This document shows, piece by piece, positions 48,228 to 62,900 of a stretch of DNA of 64,000 nt (position 1 is the stretch's first letter; each line of letters starts with the position of its first letter). The notes under the pieces are model-generated. The model was not told where the DNA came from. It saw only the letters and a list, made by a program, of their open reading frames with translations, and searched no databases. Source of the stretch: Phalacrocorax aristotelis (Eukaryota > Chordata > Aves > Suliformes > Phalacrocoracidae); the NCBI RefSeq assembly GCF_949628215.1, contig NC_134288.1, forward strand, positions 12,035,682 through 12,099,681. The letters are read 5' to 3'. The position numbers were made by a program, and so were the translations under genes.

Positions 48228-51200
48228 ACAGCTAACAATACTACGAAGGTAATCATTCTTTTTGTGATGGGCTGATATACTTAGCCACTTCTTGTTTTCT
48301 GATTCAGCAGGCAGACCTTTATTTCAGTGCATTCCTGCTTGTATACCGTAACTCAGTGATTTTATTAACTGTACAGAGATGACATAAGTTGATGTAAAAG
48401 TCAATGATGCCAATGAGCTATTGCTTAAAAAGTTTGGCAAATTATGTATGTTATCTTCACAGGAGACTTAATTACATAAACCTGCCCACTGGATCAGCAG
48501 TTCTCTACTGCACGCCAAAATTCTAATTGCCACCTTCTGCACTGTTTCCTACTAGGATCACCACATAATTAAACTCTGGTGTTGGAGGAATTTATAGTGG
48601 ATTGAAACAGGCTGACTTGGCCAATGTGTTCTACTACTTTGCTAAGATCACTGCCCATCTTTAAACTACTGGTTCTGCTTTATCCATTACTTATTTCGCT
48701 CAGGAGCCTCTACCCCAGAGTTGCTATTTCAGGCTAGTGGAAGTGAGCGTTCACTCCAAACTCCGGCTCAGATTCCTATCAGAGTGGATTCTTTGCTGGG
48801 TCAGGTCTGTAAGCAGTTTTACATGTATATCATATTTCTTGTCTGAACACATATGTTAGAGTATTCTGAGGACAGCTGTGATATACAGACCTCTTATTTA
48901 GAAGTGCTTAATTTTTTTCTGGAATGGAAGTAACTGAACGTTTGCACATTTAAGTAGATTTTGTCTCATTGCATTTTTGGAATAATCTTCCTCCCTTTGC
49001 GTAATGGATAGCAGCCTTACCACTTCCTGTTTCTTCAACTGCATCAGTTGCTTAGAATAAGGATCTCATTTTCACATGAATCCTATGGCAGGGCAACCTG
49101 ATGGACCTAAATTCAATGAAAATTACATAAAATTGAAAGAGAACAGATGCCATTGTAAGTGATGGCAGGGCAGCGCTATTACTATCATCTACTTTGCATA
49201 ATCATGTTAGCGACAAAGCCGGTTAGCACATTTCACAGCTTTTCCCAGCAAGCTGCGACTGTAAGCTTTTTGGAAAGAGACAGAGCTTCTCCTCCTATTC
49301 AGGATTTCTCAATTGCCTCAGCCATTCATGCTGGTTTTGTGCTCCTTGACACGATATCAGAGGTAAAGTATCAAATTTAAGCAATTTTCTAAATGGTAGG
49401 AAGGCCCCAATTTCTTTTGTAATAGATAACTTCATCGTTTAACTATGTGAGAAACTTATAAAGAAAATACCCATTTGATATTATCATGTGTGTTGGGGGG
49501 CATGCTTTTAAAATCTCACTAACTTTTTCTTTATAGATTGGAACAGGAGGGTGAGGCATGAAAGACTCAGGTGCACGTAATGCTTTGGCTGGCTTTGGAT
49601 CCCACCTACACATCCTGGTGCTACTGGCTCATCCTCCAGTCCATGTAACAGTTATCGAGTACCTCTTGCTCTTATCCCATTCTTAAAACTGTCTCTGCTG
49701 ATGAGCTGAATTACTCACACTTTTCTTACATTCCCATTAGAAAAGGACTTCCGCTGTCCATAGGAGATGCTGATACAGAATGTACTGATGTCTGTGGGGG
49801 TGTTTCTCTTGGCTTCAGAAGCCATTAGAAGTGGGAGGCAGAGAAGCAGCATGTGCTACAGATTGTCCTTTTGGAGTTGGAGAAGTAATTTAAGAATATC
49901 CTAGGGAAAGTCAGAGCTCTGTGATTCCCCAGCCACTTTATGCTGATCTGTAAGTCTTAGGCCCTGGAGGTCCTGTAGCACACTAGAGATGCTACTGCAT
50001 GGTCAAAAGAATTAGGAAGGGTAAAAATCCTCCTTTTTTCTAATCTGCCTTCACTGGCTAGTTTTCAGATTTGCCAAGGTGGCTTGATCTGGCTGGATGG
50101 GAGAGAGGCAAAGCTGACCCTTCATTCACACAAAATCAGTGCGTTTATTAACTACTAATGTCATCTTGTTTGAGGGATGATTTGTTAACTCATGTGCCTC
50201 AAATCAGGTATCTGTGCACTTTATATTTTAGGGACTGTATACCTGTGAAGGAAGATTTGGTGTGTTTTATTTATATTTGCCACATTTACTATATGTCAGA
50301 GCTAGCTCCCAAGTATTTCAGAACCAGCTCTTTTCCCAGCTCTCTTTGCTGCTAAGAGATATCAAACCTTAAAAATATAGAAGGGTTTTGGGGTTTTTTT
50401 GCGGCAGCTTCAGAGACACTGAATTAGGCCCTAGGTTCACTAGCAGCCCTAACATAGGAAGTATTCAATCACATTATATTTCTGACTTTCAAAAGTTTTC
50501 TTCTTTTATTCACTATTAGAAGCAGATGAAAGTTCATTTGGAATCCATACAGATCTTACCATATAATAGAGTACAATGTACCTTAAGAAAATAATAAGAA
50601 TAAAAAAAATCTGTTTTGCTTTAACAATAGGAAATTTGGGGCTCAGGTGAACTATGATGGGTCCTATTAACATTGCAGACCAGATTTCTGAATTGCTCAT
50701 GTAATGATAATAAATATTTACAAGATTAAAAGGATGGCTTTATTCCCAGTGTTTTATTTCCCCTCCCTGGAAGCTATTACCTGAAGCGCTCTCTACTTTT
50801 GGTGATGTTAAACATAATCACCACAATTTTTCATTTGAATGAATAAGTCTCTACTTATTCATGAAAATAGAAGGTATTTACAATTTGCAATTGTGGTAAG
50901 TTTAGAAGAAAACTTGCATCCACCAATGTTTTGTTTGATGCTTTTAAAGGAAGAGGCATGTGACCTTAGAGGAGCCACCTGACCTTGGTCAGAGGACAAA
51001 GTCATTCAGCTCTGTTGAGTGCAAGAACCCTCCACCAAATCTACTTCTCAGCTGAGTTTCTCAGAAATTCCCTTTTATACTGGCCTTTCCCATGCTTCAT
51101 TTTTTCCCTATATCTGGTTCTGCTGTTGTCCCTTTTATTTTTCAGCCTGAAGACCAAATGCTCAATAGCCAAAGAAGAGAAAGATCTAAAATGAGAGCTG

Positions 51201-54200
51201 GCAAAACCAATTCATATGGCAAATCTAAAATGCTGGGTCATTCACTGCCTTTGTTAAATGATCCCCTTTAAACTAGTCTCATAATTGTGGTTTTTGGTTT
51301 TGTGTTTTGTTTTTTTTTTTTTATGGGAAGGCTTTTTCATCGGTGAAAGTGATAGAAACACGGATGTAGAGTTAGCCCTGGGTCCAACAGGACTGCTGTC
51401 CTTATACAGCAGCCAGGCTTTCATCCTCAGAGGTGATTTTGATGGTATTCTCAGTTCAGAAGCTCTGCTTTTGCACAGGACAACATTTAATCTGCTACTG
51501 CCTTTTGGACAGCGTCCAGCTGCAACGATCTGCGCTGGCTTTCAAACATGGGCACAACACGGAAAGTGGCTGCTTCTCCCCATTTGTGCATAGCAGTTTC
51601 TAAAGCTGTTTTAAAGAGTCTTGCTACTACATTCATTTAATTTTTCTGCATTAAATATCTGGTTGATTCCATCTGAATATTCTCCTTGAAGAAAGGTGGG
51701 ATGAAGCAGGAAGCTTTCCACCTTTAGAAAACAGCTTCACACAAAAGATGTGTAGCGGTTTATGTACCCATGTGCAGAAGCCTAATTTATCTTCAGCACA
51801 GGTGGGGAGGTAAGGGAGAGCTGATGAATTTTCTTCCATATCTGCAGTCTGTTCTGGAAGAGGAACCCAAGAACACAATAAGTTGCATTCACCACTTTGA
51901 ATTTTTAAAGTTGTTATTCTTGGATCAACTTAGCTACATTGTTAAGAAAGATAATCTTACCTCAATTTCCACTTTATATTTTATTGCAGCAGTTTCTATC
52001 TGTATATTCCCTTATCTGTGTGCCCTGATGGGATTGTTTCTATTTTGTTCAAATTCAGAACAGTTTCTATTTGCTCTCACCATGATCAAGGGGGGCTCAA
52101 GCAAAGCTGCACTTCTAATCAGTTTTATTAGATAGGGTTGCTGATCAGGTGTCTTTATAGTTGTCTTCCAGACCAATTTATAGAATGAATTCTGACAAGG
52201 GCTGTTTGAAGCTCCTGATTCTAGTGCAGGTAATACTCAGGTTCATAATAGGAAGTTTGCTGACAAACGCATTTCCGGAAAATGGAAACGACAGGCTTGC
52301 TGGAACAATGACTACACCGTGTGCGCTGCTCCCTTTGCTCTTCGGTTGCCAACAGACAGTGCTTTAAACAACAGACAATTAAACACGATGACAATCGCTT
52401 GTTTTATGACACTGGCCTAAATGTTCTAAGTTCAGTCACTGGAGTTACTCCTGATTCACGGGGGTGCAAACAGAAAGAGGTGCTGTGGCCATGTGGCAGT
52501 ACGATTCATGCCACATAGCTCCTTCTTTTACACAATGCTTTTTTTTGTTTATCTTCTTTTTATTCATTACAGGCAGATCTGATGAAACCCTCTGGCTTAG
52601 ATACTTGCTCTTTTGGGTAGTTTCACATCCAAGTCCAGCTCCCTTGCAAAACACCCTTCAACATGTCTGAGAAGTGGAAACCCCTCAAGTGGACAGCACT
52701 GGGAGCAGTTTCATTTCTGTGGATTTACAACAGGGCAAGGGTTGTCCAAGAGGTTTAAATTGCTGTATTCCTCAGACATCTAAGAAGACAAGACTACAAA
52801 AATTTTTAAACCCTGTTAAGAGGTAATATTAATATCTGTGATATAAAAAACTTCTTCTGTCACCAAACCCTACATTTTAATTTCCAGTTGGGACTAACAA
52901 TTGCTATTTAAATTGCAAAAAATGACCAATCATTGAAGATAATGTAATTTTAAAACTTTGTGACCTATTATAATGAGAGGGCAGCTGAGGGAAAAAGCTT
53001 TTCATTATGGCTATTAACTGCATTGTGAGTCTGAATTTTTTCCTCAATTTACTGTTCAATTGAGTTTTCTGCCAAGAGATTCTATATTAAAATTGTTTTT
53101 CTCTTCAGACAGTTAATGAAAGGTTATAATTAAGATAAGTGGGATCAAGCATCAGATCTCAAACTGATGTTGTTTGATGGAAGCAGCTGTCTTTTTGCTG
53201 CTTTATAAGCTCTGTTGGTGTCAACAACTGGAAACCTGAATGTTCTTCAGAATCATTATTATTTTTTTGTGCATTTGCATTCAGCCGCAGGACAAAAACT
53301 CTCTGTAATCCGCGTGGCTTGACCCAGCGGTTACACAGACTTCAGAGCTCACGTAACTTACAAATTTGGGTCACCTTAGGGATTGGGGGCAACCAAAGAT
53401 TAATGCAGGCTAATTACTTGGCTTCTTGGTACACTCTGACAGTCTCTTCCTTTCAAAATTCGGTGTAGCTTTACAAGTCATTAAACACAGCTCTGACTTT
53501 GTAATGAAAGAGTGGTTTTCTTTTAAGAACAGTCAAGCAGCTAAGTGCAGTCCTGCTGATGATACTGGGTGGTTGGATACCTGCATTACATCCCCTGAAA
53601 TTCAGTGGATTTTGAAGTTCTCACAGCATTTCTTTCCTTGCTTTCTGCAACACCATTTCAGTTGTGGCTGAGGAATTAGCACCACTAACACCGGTTACGT
53701 ACCTTTGAATTTATTTGTACTTGTCCCTTCTGTGATATTATTGTACACAATGGAGCAGAGGAGTAATGCTTCCTAGCCTGAATGTTTTAGTTCTCTAATC
53801 TTCTCGCAGTTTACCACTCCCCCACTCTGAGGACCATGAACTGTTAAATCAATCCAGACTGAAGATTTTTTGCTAGCGTACCCTGTTACATGTCTTCAGC
53901 CTCCATCCACTATGACTACCTTATATTCAGCAAACACAATTGCTCACTGATTTTAGGGGATGACACTGAAGTGCAAAAGGTAGTCTGGGGTACATCCAAA
54001 TGCCTAGTTTACTGGGTTATAATCTGGAGTTGTACTCTGGTTTGTGTTCTTGCTGGAATAGATTTTAGCTGGGCAGTTTGGGTTTGGACTCAAATTTCTC
54101 TAACATCAGAAAAGATGTGATGTTAGTTCTCATGCTTAAATCTACCTCTAGAAAGAAATACTGGCACAGAGACACCGCTTAGCTGGAAGTGTTTAGAGTA

Positions 54201-56900
54201 AACCTGTTTTGAGCAACAAACAACATGTTTAAAATGTCTGATCTATAGAAATAAACAGTTTCAAGGTGAACTTGGAATGGGATTTTAGTCTCTGTACACA
54301 GTTTTCTTGAACTTCTCATAAAGCAAAAGAGCACCTTTGGCAGAAACGAAGCAATTTTATTGGAGGTTTCGAAGGAGCAGCAGTGATGGCGCTGGGTTGG
54401 TTTAAGACAGCAGGGTGAAATTGTCCGACAGCCCTGTGGTACGGGAAGGGTTACAGCTTGAAAGAGAAGCTGCAAGAGGTGTGCTAGTGTCAGCCTTGCC
54501 GGCTCTGATGAAGTGCAGTAAAAGTGATGATTACGTGCTGTGCTTCCCCACTCTAATGGAAACAAGTTTCCTGATATTCTGTGATTTTCTTCTCACCATA
54601 ATACCCCAGGCCTCCAACTCCTGATGTATAACTTTTCCTATATAATTAATCCCACACATCCTTAAATGAAAGCCTGTGACTAAGTTTGTCAGAATTTGTT
54701 GTTTGAATACTCTTGTGTTTCTCTGAGCTGCATGTGGGGGAGCACAGCAAGATAAAGAGAAGTAGCCAAGTCACGCTGGAGGTGAGCTCCTGCCTAATTT
54801 CTGCAGAAGGAAAACAGGCTATTCAGGGAACCATTTAGCGTAAATAATTTCCAGCAACCCATTGGACATCAGGCTTTACTGGGACTATCCTATTCACTTC
54901 TAGTCTGTGTCAGCAGCACAGTAAGATCCTTCAGAAATGCCATTATAGGCTATAATCATAAGCGGGAAATATTTGGTTTCACAGCATTTAAGTAGAACTG
55001 CCTGTGATTGCTGTTTTATGTGCAAACCACTTATTTTTATTCCCCTTTGTTGCATTAGCAGTCATTTGGAAACAGCCCCTGGAGGTGCCTTTGTTCCTGT
55101 AGCAGCAGGCTGTCCAGTTCTGAGCGCTCCCTGGGACCCGCTCCTCACACCTTGCCCTGGCTGGTGGGTACAGCTGGGACCGTGAATCTGGAAGTGACTG
55201 TTGCCCCCACCTTTTCCTGCGTGTTGGACAGCGGGTGCTCTGTTCCCACTGTTGCTGGGTTGTTCCTTATTAAAAGGCATCAGAGCTTCTTGTAACTGGT
55301 TTATCTGAGAGCTGCAAGGGTTTTCCAAACGAATGGCCACAAGAGGTGACAAAAATTGATTGGAGGAGACTTGTTTTAGGAGCTGCTCTGCTGGGAAGAG
55401 CAGGGTCTGGATTCTGAGCTGTTATTACAAACTATCCCATGGCGATGCATTTATTCCTGGTCCTGCTGGACTGTTACTGGTAGGAAGCCTGTTCTAAAGC
55501 ACCTTCTCCAGTTTTTACCACAAACAAGTTGCAGAGAATAAAGCCTCCTTAGAGGATTTTAAAATACTTTGTATTAATTAAAAATTCATAATAACAGACT
55601 AAGGAGTACAAAGGTTTCAGAGATCAGAACGCCCCATCTTTCACAAATGAACTAACAGAATAAAACCCATAACTGCCTTTTTTAATACCACATTAAATAT
55701 CCAAGTGGGGCGGGATTCAGGTATTCCCACAGCTCCATTCTCATTCTTATCTTTCGTCCATTCCCTTGCTGAGAATATGTTTCTATTTCAGTTTTAAAGC
55801 CCTCCTAGATACTGATTTTGCATTCTCTGTTCCTGTAACAAACTACTCACCAGCGTCCACGTGAATCAGACAGACAGAGCACTGAGATAACGAGTTTACT
55901 ATACAGAGGGAAATTGCACAACGTGCCCTGTGTGGATGCGTTGTGAAAATAACAGGCTTTAATGACAGCAACTTTGCACTGGAATCAACTCACTAGGAAA
56001 ATCGGAAGCCCTGGCATGGCAGCAGCAGCTCTGCGTTTGTGTTACCATGGCTGGATGGTTGGTACTGGGTGGCACCAGTGACAGCAGCTCCGTGATGCCT
56101 GCAGTGCCTGTGTGATCCTGGTGGGCAGCAAGGAGAGCAGGGAAAATGCTGTTAATTCGTACGCCTGGAAATAAAAACAAGGAGGCTTTGCTCGGGCCTG
56201 GCACCTGAGCTCTGTAGCAACAACAGTTGCGCTCGTCAAATCCAGAACTACTTTATTATTCCTTTAATCGGGAAGATAAGTCCTGCTCATCAGGCTTAAT
56301 GGGCAGTTAACATCACTTTTTTTTATTGTGTAGCCTGAGACTGGTGATTGTTATCTGCATTTACGCTGCCAGCAGGGCTGGTACTGAAGGGCTGGTGGTG
56401 CTTTGTGATATTAGACAGCTACGATGGGTATGAGCTCAACATGCCAAATTCCAGAAGAAGGAGCCACATCCAAGCTTGGGATTTAGTAAAATTGGTGAAG
56501 ACGTTCCACAGACGTTTGTGGACTGTTGATCAGGCTGTTTACGAGGAAGGTGTCTGCAGATTAGGTGATTTCAGTTACAGCCAGAGGGCATTAGGTATTT
56601 TGTGCATACCTTTCTGTAAGCAGGCACAGAATGATTCCTGCTAAGCTATCAACCAGGGATGCCAGAAATAACAGGGGGGATTACTTGTTAAATGCAAAGC
56701 AAAAGGAGAGGGGGAATTTGAGCCTTAGAGCCTCCCACCTGAGCAAAAAGGCTGGACCTCTCCTCTGTCCGATGAATGACTTGGGTGCTTCCCTTCAGAA
56801 AATCCTGCTAGTTCTGGTCCTAATGGATCCTGTGGTGGGTGGGAGAGGTGGCACTGAGCAGGAGGAACCCAAACAAATCTAGACAGTGGGCAGGGGAATT
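48228..56900. other. Intergenic region, middle part
   Basis: No exon, RNA gene or interspersed repeat recognised, apart from the inverted repeat at 50839-50862 and a T-rich run near 51309-51322. Confidence 0.6.
50839..50862. repeat. Perfect 10 bp inverted repeat with 4 base loop
   Basis: ATGAATAAGT, CTCT, ACTTATTCAT. The arms can pair further (TTTTC with GAAAA) if a 6 base bulge is allowed on the left arm. Confidence 0.75.
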
Positions 56901-59900
56901 TGTTTCTTGGTGATTTTCTTCTTTTTTTCAGGCCACGTAGGTAGAGGGAAAAACAATGTTTTGGAGGTATTTTAAGTACACAGCTCTCTAGAGGCTGGAT
57001 GGTTTGAAAATAAACTGAAGGTTACCTGTTGCCTGTCCGGTACTTCACTAAGCAAGCCAGGGGCCTGCAGACTGAAAACACCAGATGGAAAGACTTTCTT
57101 TTTTTTTCAAAAGAAAATCAGAGCTTGTAAACATGGCAGTAACCTCCATTATATCTTCTGGGGTTGTACTTAATAATTTAACCTTAAGTCTGGATGTTTT
57201 GCAAGGCAAATGTTTATTAGAGTATTAGAGGCAGAGATGTGTAAATTTTTGGGTAGTAGAACATGGCAAGAACTTTCATTTCAAAAGAAAAAATCCAAGC
57301 AAACATTTCCAGTCACTGTTCCTGTTCTCTTCTATAGTGAGTCTAATCTCATGTTTCATTAGATATTCATATGGGTGCTTGAATCATTATATAGGGTACC
57401 CGAATAAGACTTTAATCACACTGCCAATTAATTTGCCAACAAACTTATTGAAAATGCTGCTAAATATAAGAAGTTTTGGAAATGTAACATAGAAGCTCAC
57501 CAGGTGTCCGTTTTTCAAATCTGAAGGACTCTAATGTAATCTGATAAATTGATTCTGTAATGAAGTTGCCGTGCTGAATTTCAAGGCCTTCGGCAATGAA
57601 GAAAGCCATAAGCTTTTGTTTCACTAGACCACTGGGGTAGGATATATTTGCAAAACTGAATTAAACAGTCTAAAGGGCTCTAGTCAAATGCTCTGGCAGG
57701 AACTAGAAAATTGAGTATTAGGACGCATATGTATGTAGCTATAGCTCTGCTTCCCCAACAGCAGGATGATGACTCACCACATCTGCCTGTGACACACGGG
57801 AGACAGGGCTTCCTGAGTGGATTTAGCACTGTCTCCGTCAGCTCTCCTATTCTTTCCTTATTGCTATTTGTCCTGGGTCCTTCCAGCTGTGCTCAACTAC
57901 CTTCAAGCTGTGGTTCTGGGATTCTGCTCTGGATTACCAGCATCTTTTTCCCACCTGTGTACCATAACCCTGCAAATATCCTTGTTCTGTCTGGTAGTGA
58001 TGAGATTTGTCCTGCCCTGAGTCCCAGCTTTAGGAACAACTTTTCTGCTCAGTAAAGCACTTTCAATCAAGCAATATTAAATGAAGAAGAAATAGTAACA
58101 TCTGAAATAAAAAATAAGACCTCCATCAAAGCTAAAGTTTTACCCTGAAGTGCAAGAAACACGAAGAATTAACTGAAGTTTCCATTCACTCTTACTTTTT
58201 ATGTGAGAAGTGTTCAGATACTGTGCTGATGAGAGGTGGTACAAAAAGGTTGCATAATGTCAGAGAGTTTAAAGAAAAGGGTATACAAAGCCAGTACAAA
58301 GATGCATGACCTCTGAGAAAATTTAGAGTTGTAATTTATCCAGATAATGCCGCAGAAGGGTCTTGTATAAAATCCAGTCACCAGGAATTGAGACTCTCCG
58401 CAGAACTTTCCTTTCTCTTCAGAAAACACCTTTGAGCAGACCATGATCTTAAATACTGTGAGCATCCACACAGCTAATTTTTGCAAGGATGATTGCTTAG
58501 GAGGAAGAGAAGTAGGAAAAATGCTTGAATTTCATTTGCTATTCAGCTGCAGTAGTTTATCAGGATAGACAGATGAAAAATTCTGTGTTTCTAGGCAAGC
58601 AATAAGCCTTTGCCTTTGTCCTTTCTGTTGCAGACGTAGCTGCTAAATGTATTTTTAAATAGGAAGTTGTGTGAGACGAGGTCTGAGATGTGTCTGAGTA
58701 AGGAGAAGCCTGATGCAACAGGTCAGAAGCATCTATTCAACCAAAAATTCAGGAACCCTATTTTTTTGCTGAAGGAGAGAAATAACTCCTAGAAAAGCTG
58801 TCTCACAGTCATGGAAAACACACACATTTCTATTGGGGCAGAAAACCAGCTGGAAGGATAGGAAAATGCAGATAATAAGGCAGATGATACCTTCCCAGAT
58901 CTGAGGCATTGCCCAGCTTGCAGTACTCAAGGGATTTTTCTCACTTTCTTGCAAAGCATCTGGTGCTGCCACTGTCAGAGAAGGCAAGTGGAGTAAATGG
59001 ACCTTGGGAACGATCCAAACTGACAATTTCCACCTCTCTGATAGATACAACTACAAAGTCAGTGCTCAGGTGTCAGGGAAAGGCCTGTGTTGCTGTATCT
59101 GTGTCTCCAAAATGCACACGCGCTTGGCAGGGTTTCCCGCATCCAGAAGGCCAGAGCGGGGTGGGTACCGCACATGGCCCACAGAACAGCAGGTGATGTG
59201 TGGTGTGAACTCCATGGAAACCCGTCATCCTTGGAAAAAGCATACAGCTGCATCCTCTATGTCACTGTCATCTCCAGCTTTTGAGGCTTTAGAATATGTC
59301 CCTCGTCTTCCCCCTCCTCTGCAGGAAACAGAAAAGATGCTGCTTCTGCATATTGCTCACTGTGCCAAGATCCCAAAGTGTCTGGTGTGCTAAAAACACT
59401 TAATAGCGCAGAGCAGAGCCGGCTGCTTTCCATTCTTTAAATGTGCCGACAGCTCACTTCTGAAAGTTTTAACTGTAGAGAGGAAGCAGTTTGTCTGCAA
59501 TTTCTGATTATTATTTTTATTATTCAGCCTTAAAGGGAGATTCACAGTAAAAAGTAGTTTAAAGTTAGCGGCTCAGAAGAAAACAGTTATTTTTCTGTGA
59601 ACTTATAAGAGCATTTATCCTTTGTTGAGTTTATATCATTGCTTGGCTGACCCCACTTGGATGGCTGGTCCCAGCGGACAGGGTGGTGGTGCAATAGCAA
59701 CCTGCTGGCGCTCCTTGCCAGAGGGTCAGCCATGAATTCACAGTTAGCAGAGGTAACACTGGGCAAGCTGCAAACAGCACACGCCAGGGCAGAGAGAAAT
59801 TGCGGGCAGAGGCTCTCAGGTCCCCTCCATTGAAGCTGAGTCACCCAAGGTGCTGTGTGGCAGTTGGTTGGCAGCATCCTCTCTTTCTCAGAAGCTGCAT

Positions 59901-62900
59901 CTCCCTGTTTTTACTTGAGGTTCCAGCAATACATTTATCTTTGAACTTGTAGAAAATAACATGCTGGTGGATGTACTGCCCGTGAAAGCAGCCGGTATGC
60001 ATGGTGCAGCCTGCATGGGGGAATGCACTTGGCAGCGGCCAGCCAGCCTGAAACAAGCGTGAGCTTAAAGCTAAGGATTTTTTTTTCATATTGAGAGCTG
60101 CCCATTTTGCTATGGCGATGGGAGTTGAAACACCTGCCACCCCTCCTTCCCAGAGTCCCTCCTGCAGAACTAGAAAGATACATTATTTTACAATTTGCTA
60201 GGAAAGACTCTGAGATCAGTGTGGAAGGCTTAGGCATAGGGAACATGGGTCTAGGGAGGATGGGGTAATCTGGGCATGGTCTTCAGTGAAGAGTCTTGTC
60301 CTCCCTAGTCTGGGGTGAACCGTAGCCTGGTCAGAGATGACCATGTAGCTGAACTCTTTGTTGCCTTGTTCTTTGGACTTGGAGCTCCTATTGATTGCAG
60401 AACATTTGAAGATCAGGTCTCTGAGAGCAGATGGATTGGTGCAGTAGCATCACTTAGGATGCGCAGGGGGAGGTTGCTATTCCAGAGCACTTCCCATAGC
60501 AGCTGCTGCAGGCTGGAGTACAGAAAGATGGATTTTTTAGGGTGCTTTGAGCCACTTTCCCCTCCTGCTCCCACCCACCTTCCCACACAGTTGTCAAGTG
60601 GTTGGTTTGTACAGAGAGAAGTTTTTGTTCCTGCAGTTCAGTTTGTCACAACAGTCATGTCAGGAGGAGATTGCCATTTTTTTTTCCTTAAACCAGACAC
60701 ACTTCAACGGTAATTTTCAGGGAGTCATCCCAGGGAATGGCACGTGTGGAATGAATGGGGGATGTTCAGATGACTGGGAACCCTTCTGAGGTGGCGGTAG
60801 CCTCTTTGAGTGAGTGTTTTGCTCCTAATCAGGGTCTATGAGCCACCTGAATACTAGATACAAGTTTGGGGGCTATAAAACGTGTTTGTGAACTGGCTCA
60901 TGCCCCTGTCTGTCTCTAAATGGACCCATCTGTGGCTTTTATTATTTTATCTAATGTAATTTGCAGCCTAGCAATAATCTGCCCCTCTCTTTGCTCTGTA
61001 TCCTAGCAAAACCAAGGGGCAGTCCGCATGCAGCAATAACTGAGAGTAGCGCTGAGCTGCGTGGCTGACACTTGCCTGGCTGGACTGGCTGTCACGAGAG
61101 GAGATGGAAGTACTTGGGAAGGCAGGTATGGTTGCTGCCCCATCCCTTGAGAGCTCAGGTTAAGATAAAATAACTTGGCACACCTCTGCACAATACGATG
61201 GCTGAACAGCCCTGTGTGGGGACTGACCCATGGCAACAACCCTTTCATATAGTAAGAGCCTGTAAAATCACAGGATTAGCAAAACCAGTGGCTAAAGCCA
61301 TGTCTCTGAACTCAAGCTGTGGATTTGTTCATGGGGGTGGGAACTGTGCTAGTGGCTGGAGTTGAATCACTACTTGAGCTAAGCGGTCAGTGCAGTTCTG
61401 ATTTCCCAGTTCCTTTCTCAGGGTCTGGACCCTCTTCTCTGGGTTTCAGGTACTGTAAACTACAGATTTTGTGGTTTTCTTTTCCTAGGGAGACAAAAGA
61501 TTCTCCTTTAGCTCAATGTCTGATCCCTGGGCTTGTGAGAGACATTGTATATTGTGTGACAAATTTGGTCAATATGACGTTCTTTCCACCTACTGCATTT
61601 CTGTTTCCCCTGCCTCTGCTCTAGTGCCATGGTGTTTGGGGCAGATTTTGCAGAGAGCTGAGAATACCCTCTTCCCCATATATTTTTCATCCTTCGGCTT
61701 TCACCAACCCCACAAAATACCCTGATGATGTTCCTGCCTTCTCTTTTGCCATTAACAACTATGTTTTGTGACAAGAGCTGTAGTTGCAGTCAGCATGCAA
61801 AATTTGCTGTTATTTTAAATAACCATCTGCTCTCCCCACAGTCTGCTACCTCATCCTTAATTTCTTTATTTTTTAGATGTTTATTTTGATTAGCCTTGTC
61901 ACATGGTGCTATAAGGAAATCTTGCTTCACTTCACACGCTACTGCCATGTTGATACAGAAAACTGGCTTACAACCAAAAAGATGTTATTTTTTCCATTTC
62001 TCCCCCCTCCTTTTTTTTTCCCCCAGAAAAGGTTTTATGTAACAAAGTGTTGTGTAAGGAGCAGAACAGCAGGGAGTGCATCAGGACTCATGGATTTTCT
62101 TTTCATCTCTGTCACAAATCCACTATGACACATTGGGCCAGTCGGTACAGTCCAAATCTTCTTATTGGGATCAATGCGATAGCTGCTGAAGTCGCTTAAG
62201 TAGATCCATAGTCACACCTGTGCAACAAAGATTAAACCCTAACCTAGAGCAAAAGGAAACCTGGGAAGAACCGTCTATATCAGGGACGAGCTGATGTGCT
62301 GAAGTAGGTCACCTTGGTTTATTTGCATTAAAATTACCAGTAGAGACCGATCCTGAATTTCAGACTGACGTTCGTATTTTCATACCAGGTTTGCGTGTCT
62401 AATATTATAATATATCTGCTGTTTCTCCATTAGAGGAGTAACTGGCCTGTGTGCACACGGTTGTGGTAACTAAACAGACACAATTCTGGGTGGGGAATTT
62501 GTGCATGTGGGGAAATGTGACATACTGTAAAAAATCTCTCTTTGAGGAGCAAAAAATCATGAAGAAATTGGTGCTCACTTTGCAAATGCAAATTTAACTA
62601 GTCTGGGTTGAATAAAGAAACGTAATTTGGCTTCCTGTGGGAAACATTTTTGGAGGAAATATGGTCCCACTGAGTGCTTTGCATGCATTACAGTTCTTGC
62701 ATATCCATAGGGAACAAACTGAAGCGTTGTAGTATTAAAACTACTGCTGTGCTGCATTTCAGTCATATTGTACTTTTCCTTAGGACTTATCTTAATGTTG
62801 TCTTTGGGTGTATAAAATAAACTCTGCTGGCCCTGGCTGTGCTGCTGTAGGGGCAGGGCGGCGAGGCTGGAATCAGGCCCCAGTGAACAAGCCACAATTA

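Noticed and set aside
60315-60713. 132-codon + strand open frame in the intergenic region
   Set aside because: No recognisable family, promoter or splice signals. Length is within chance for this much sequence.
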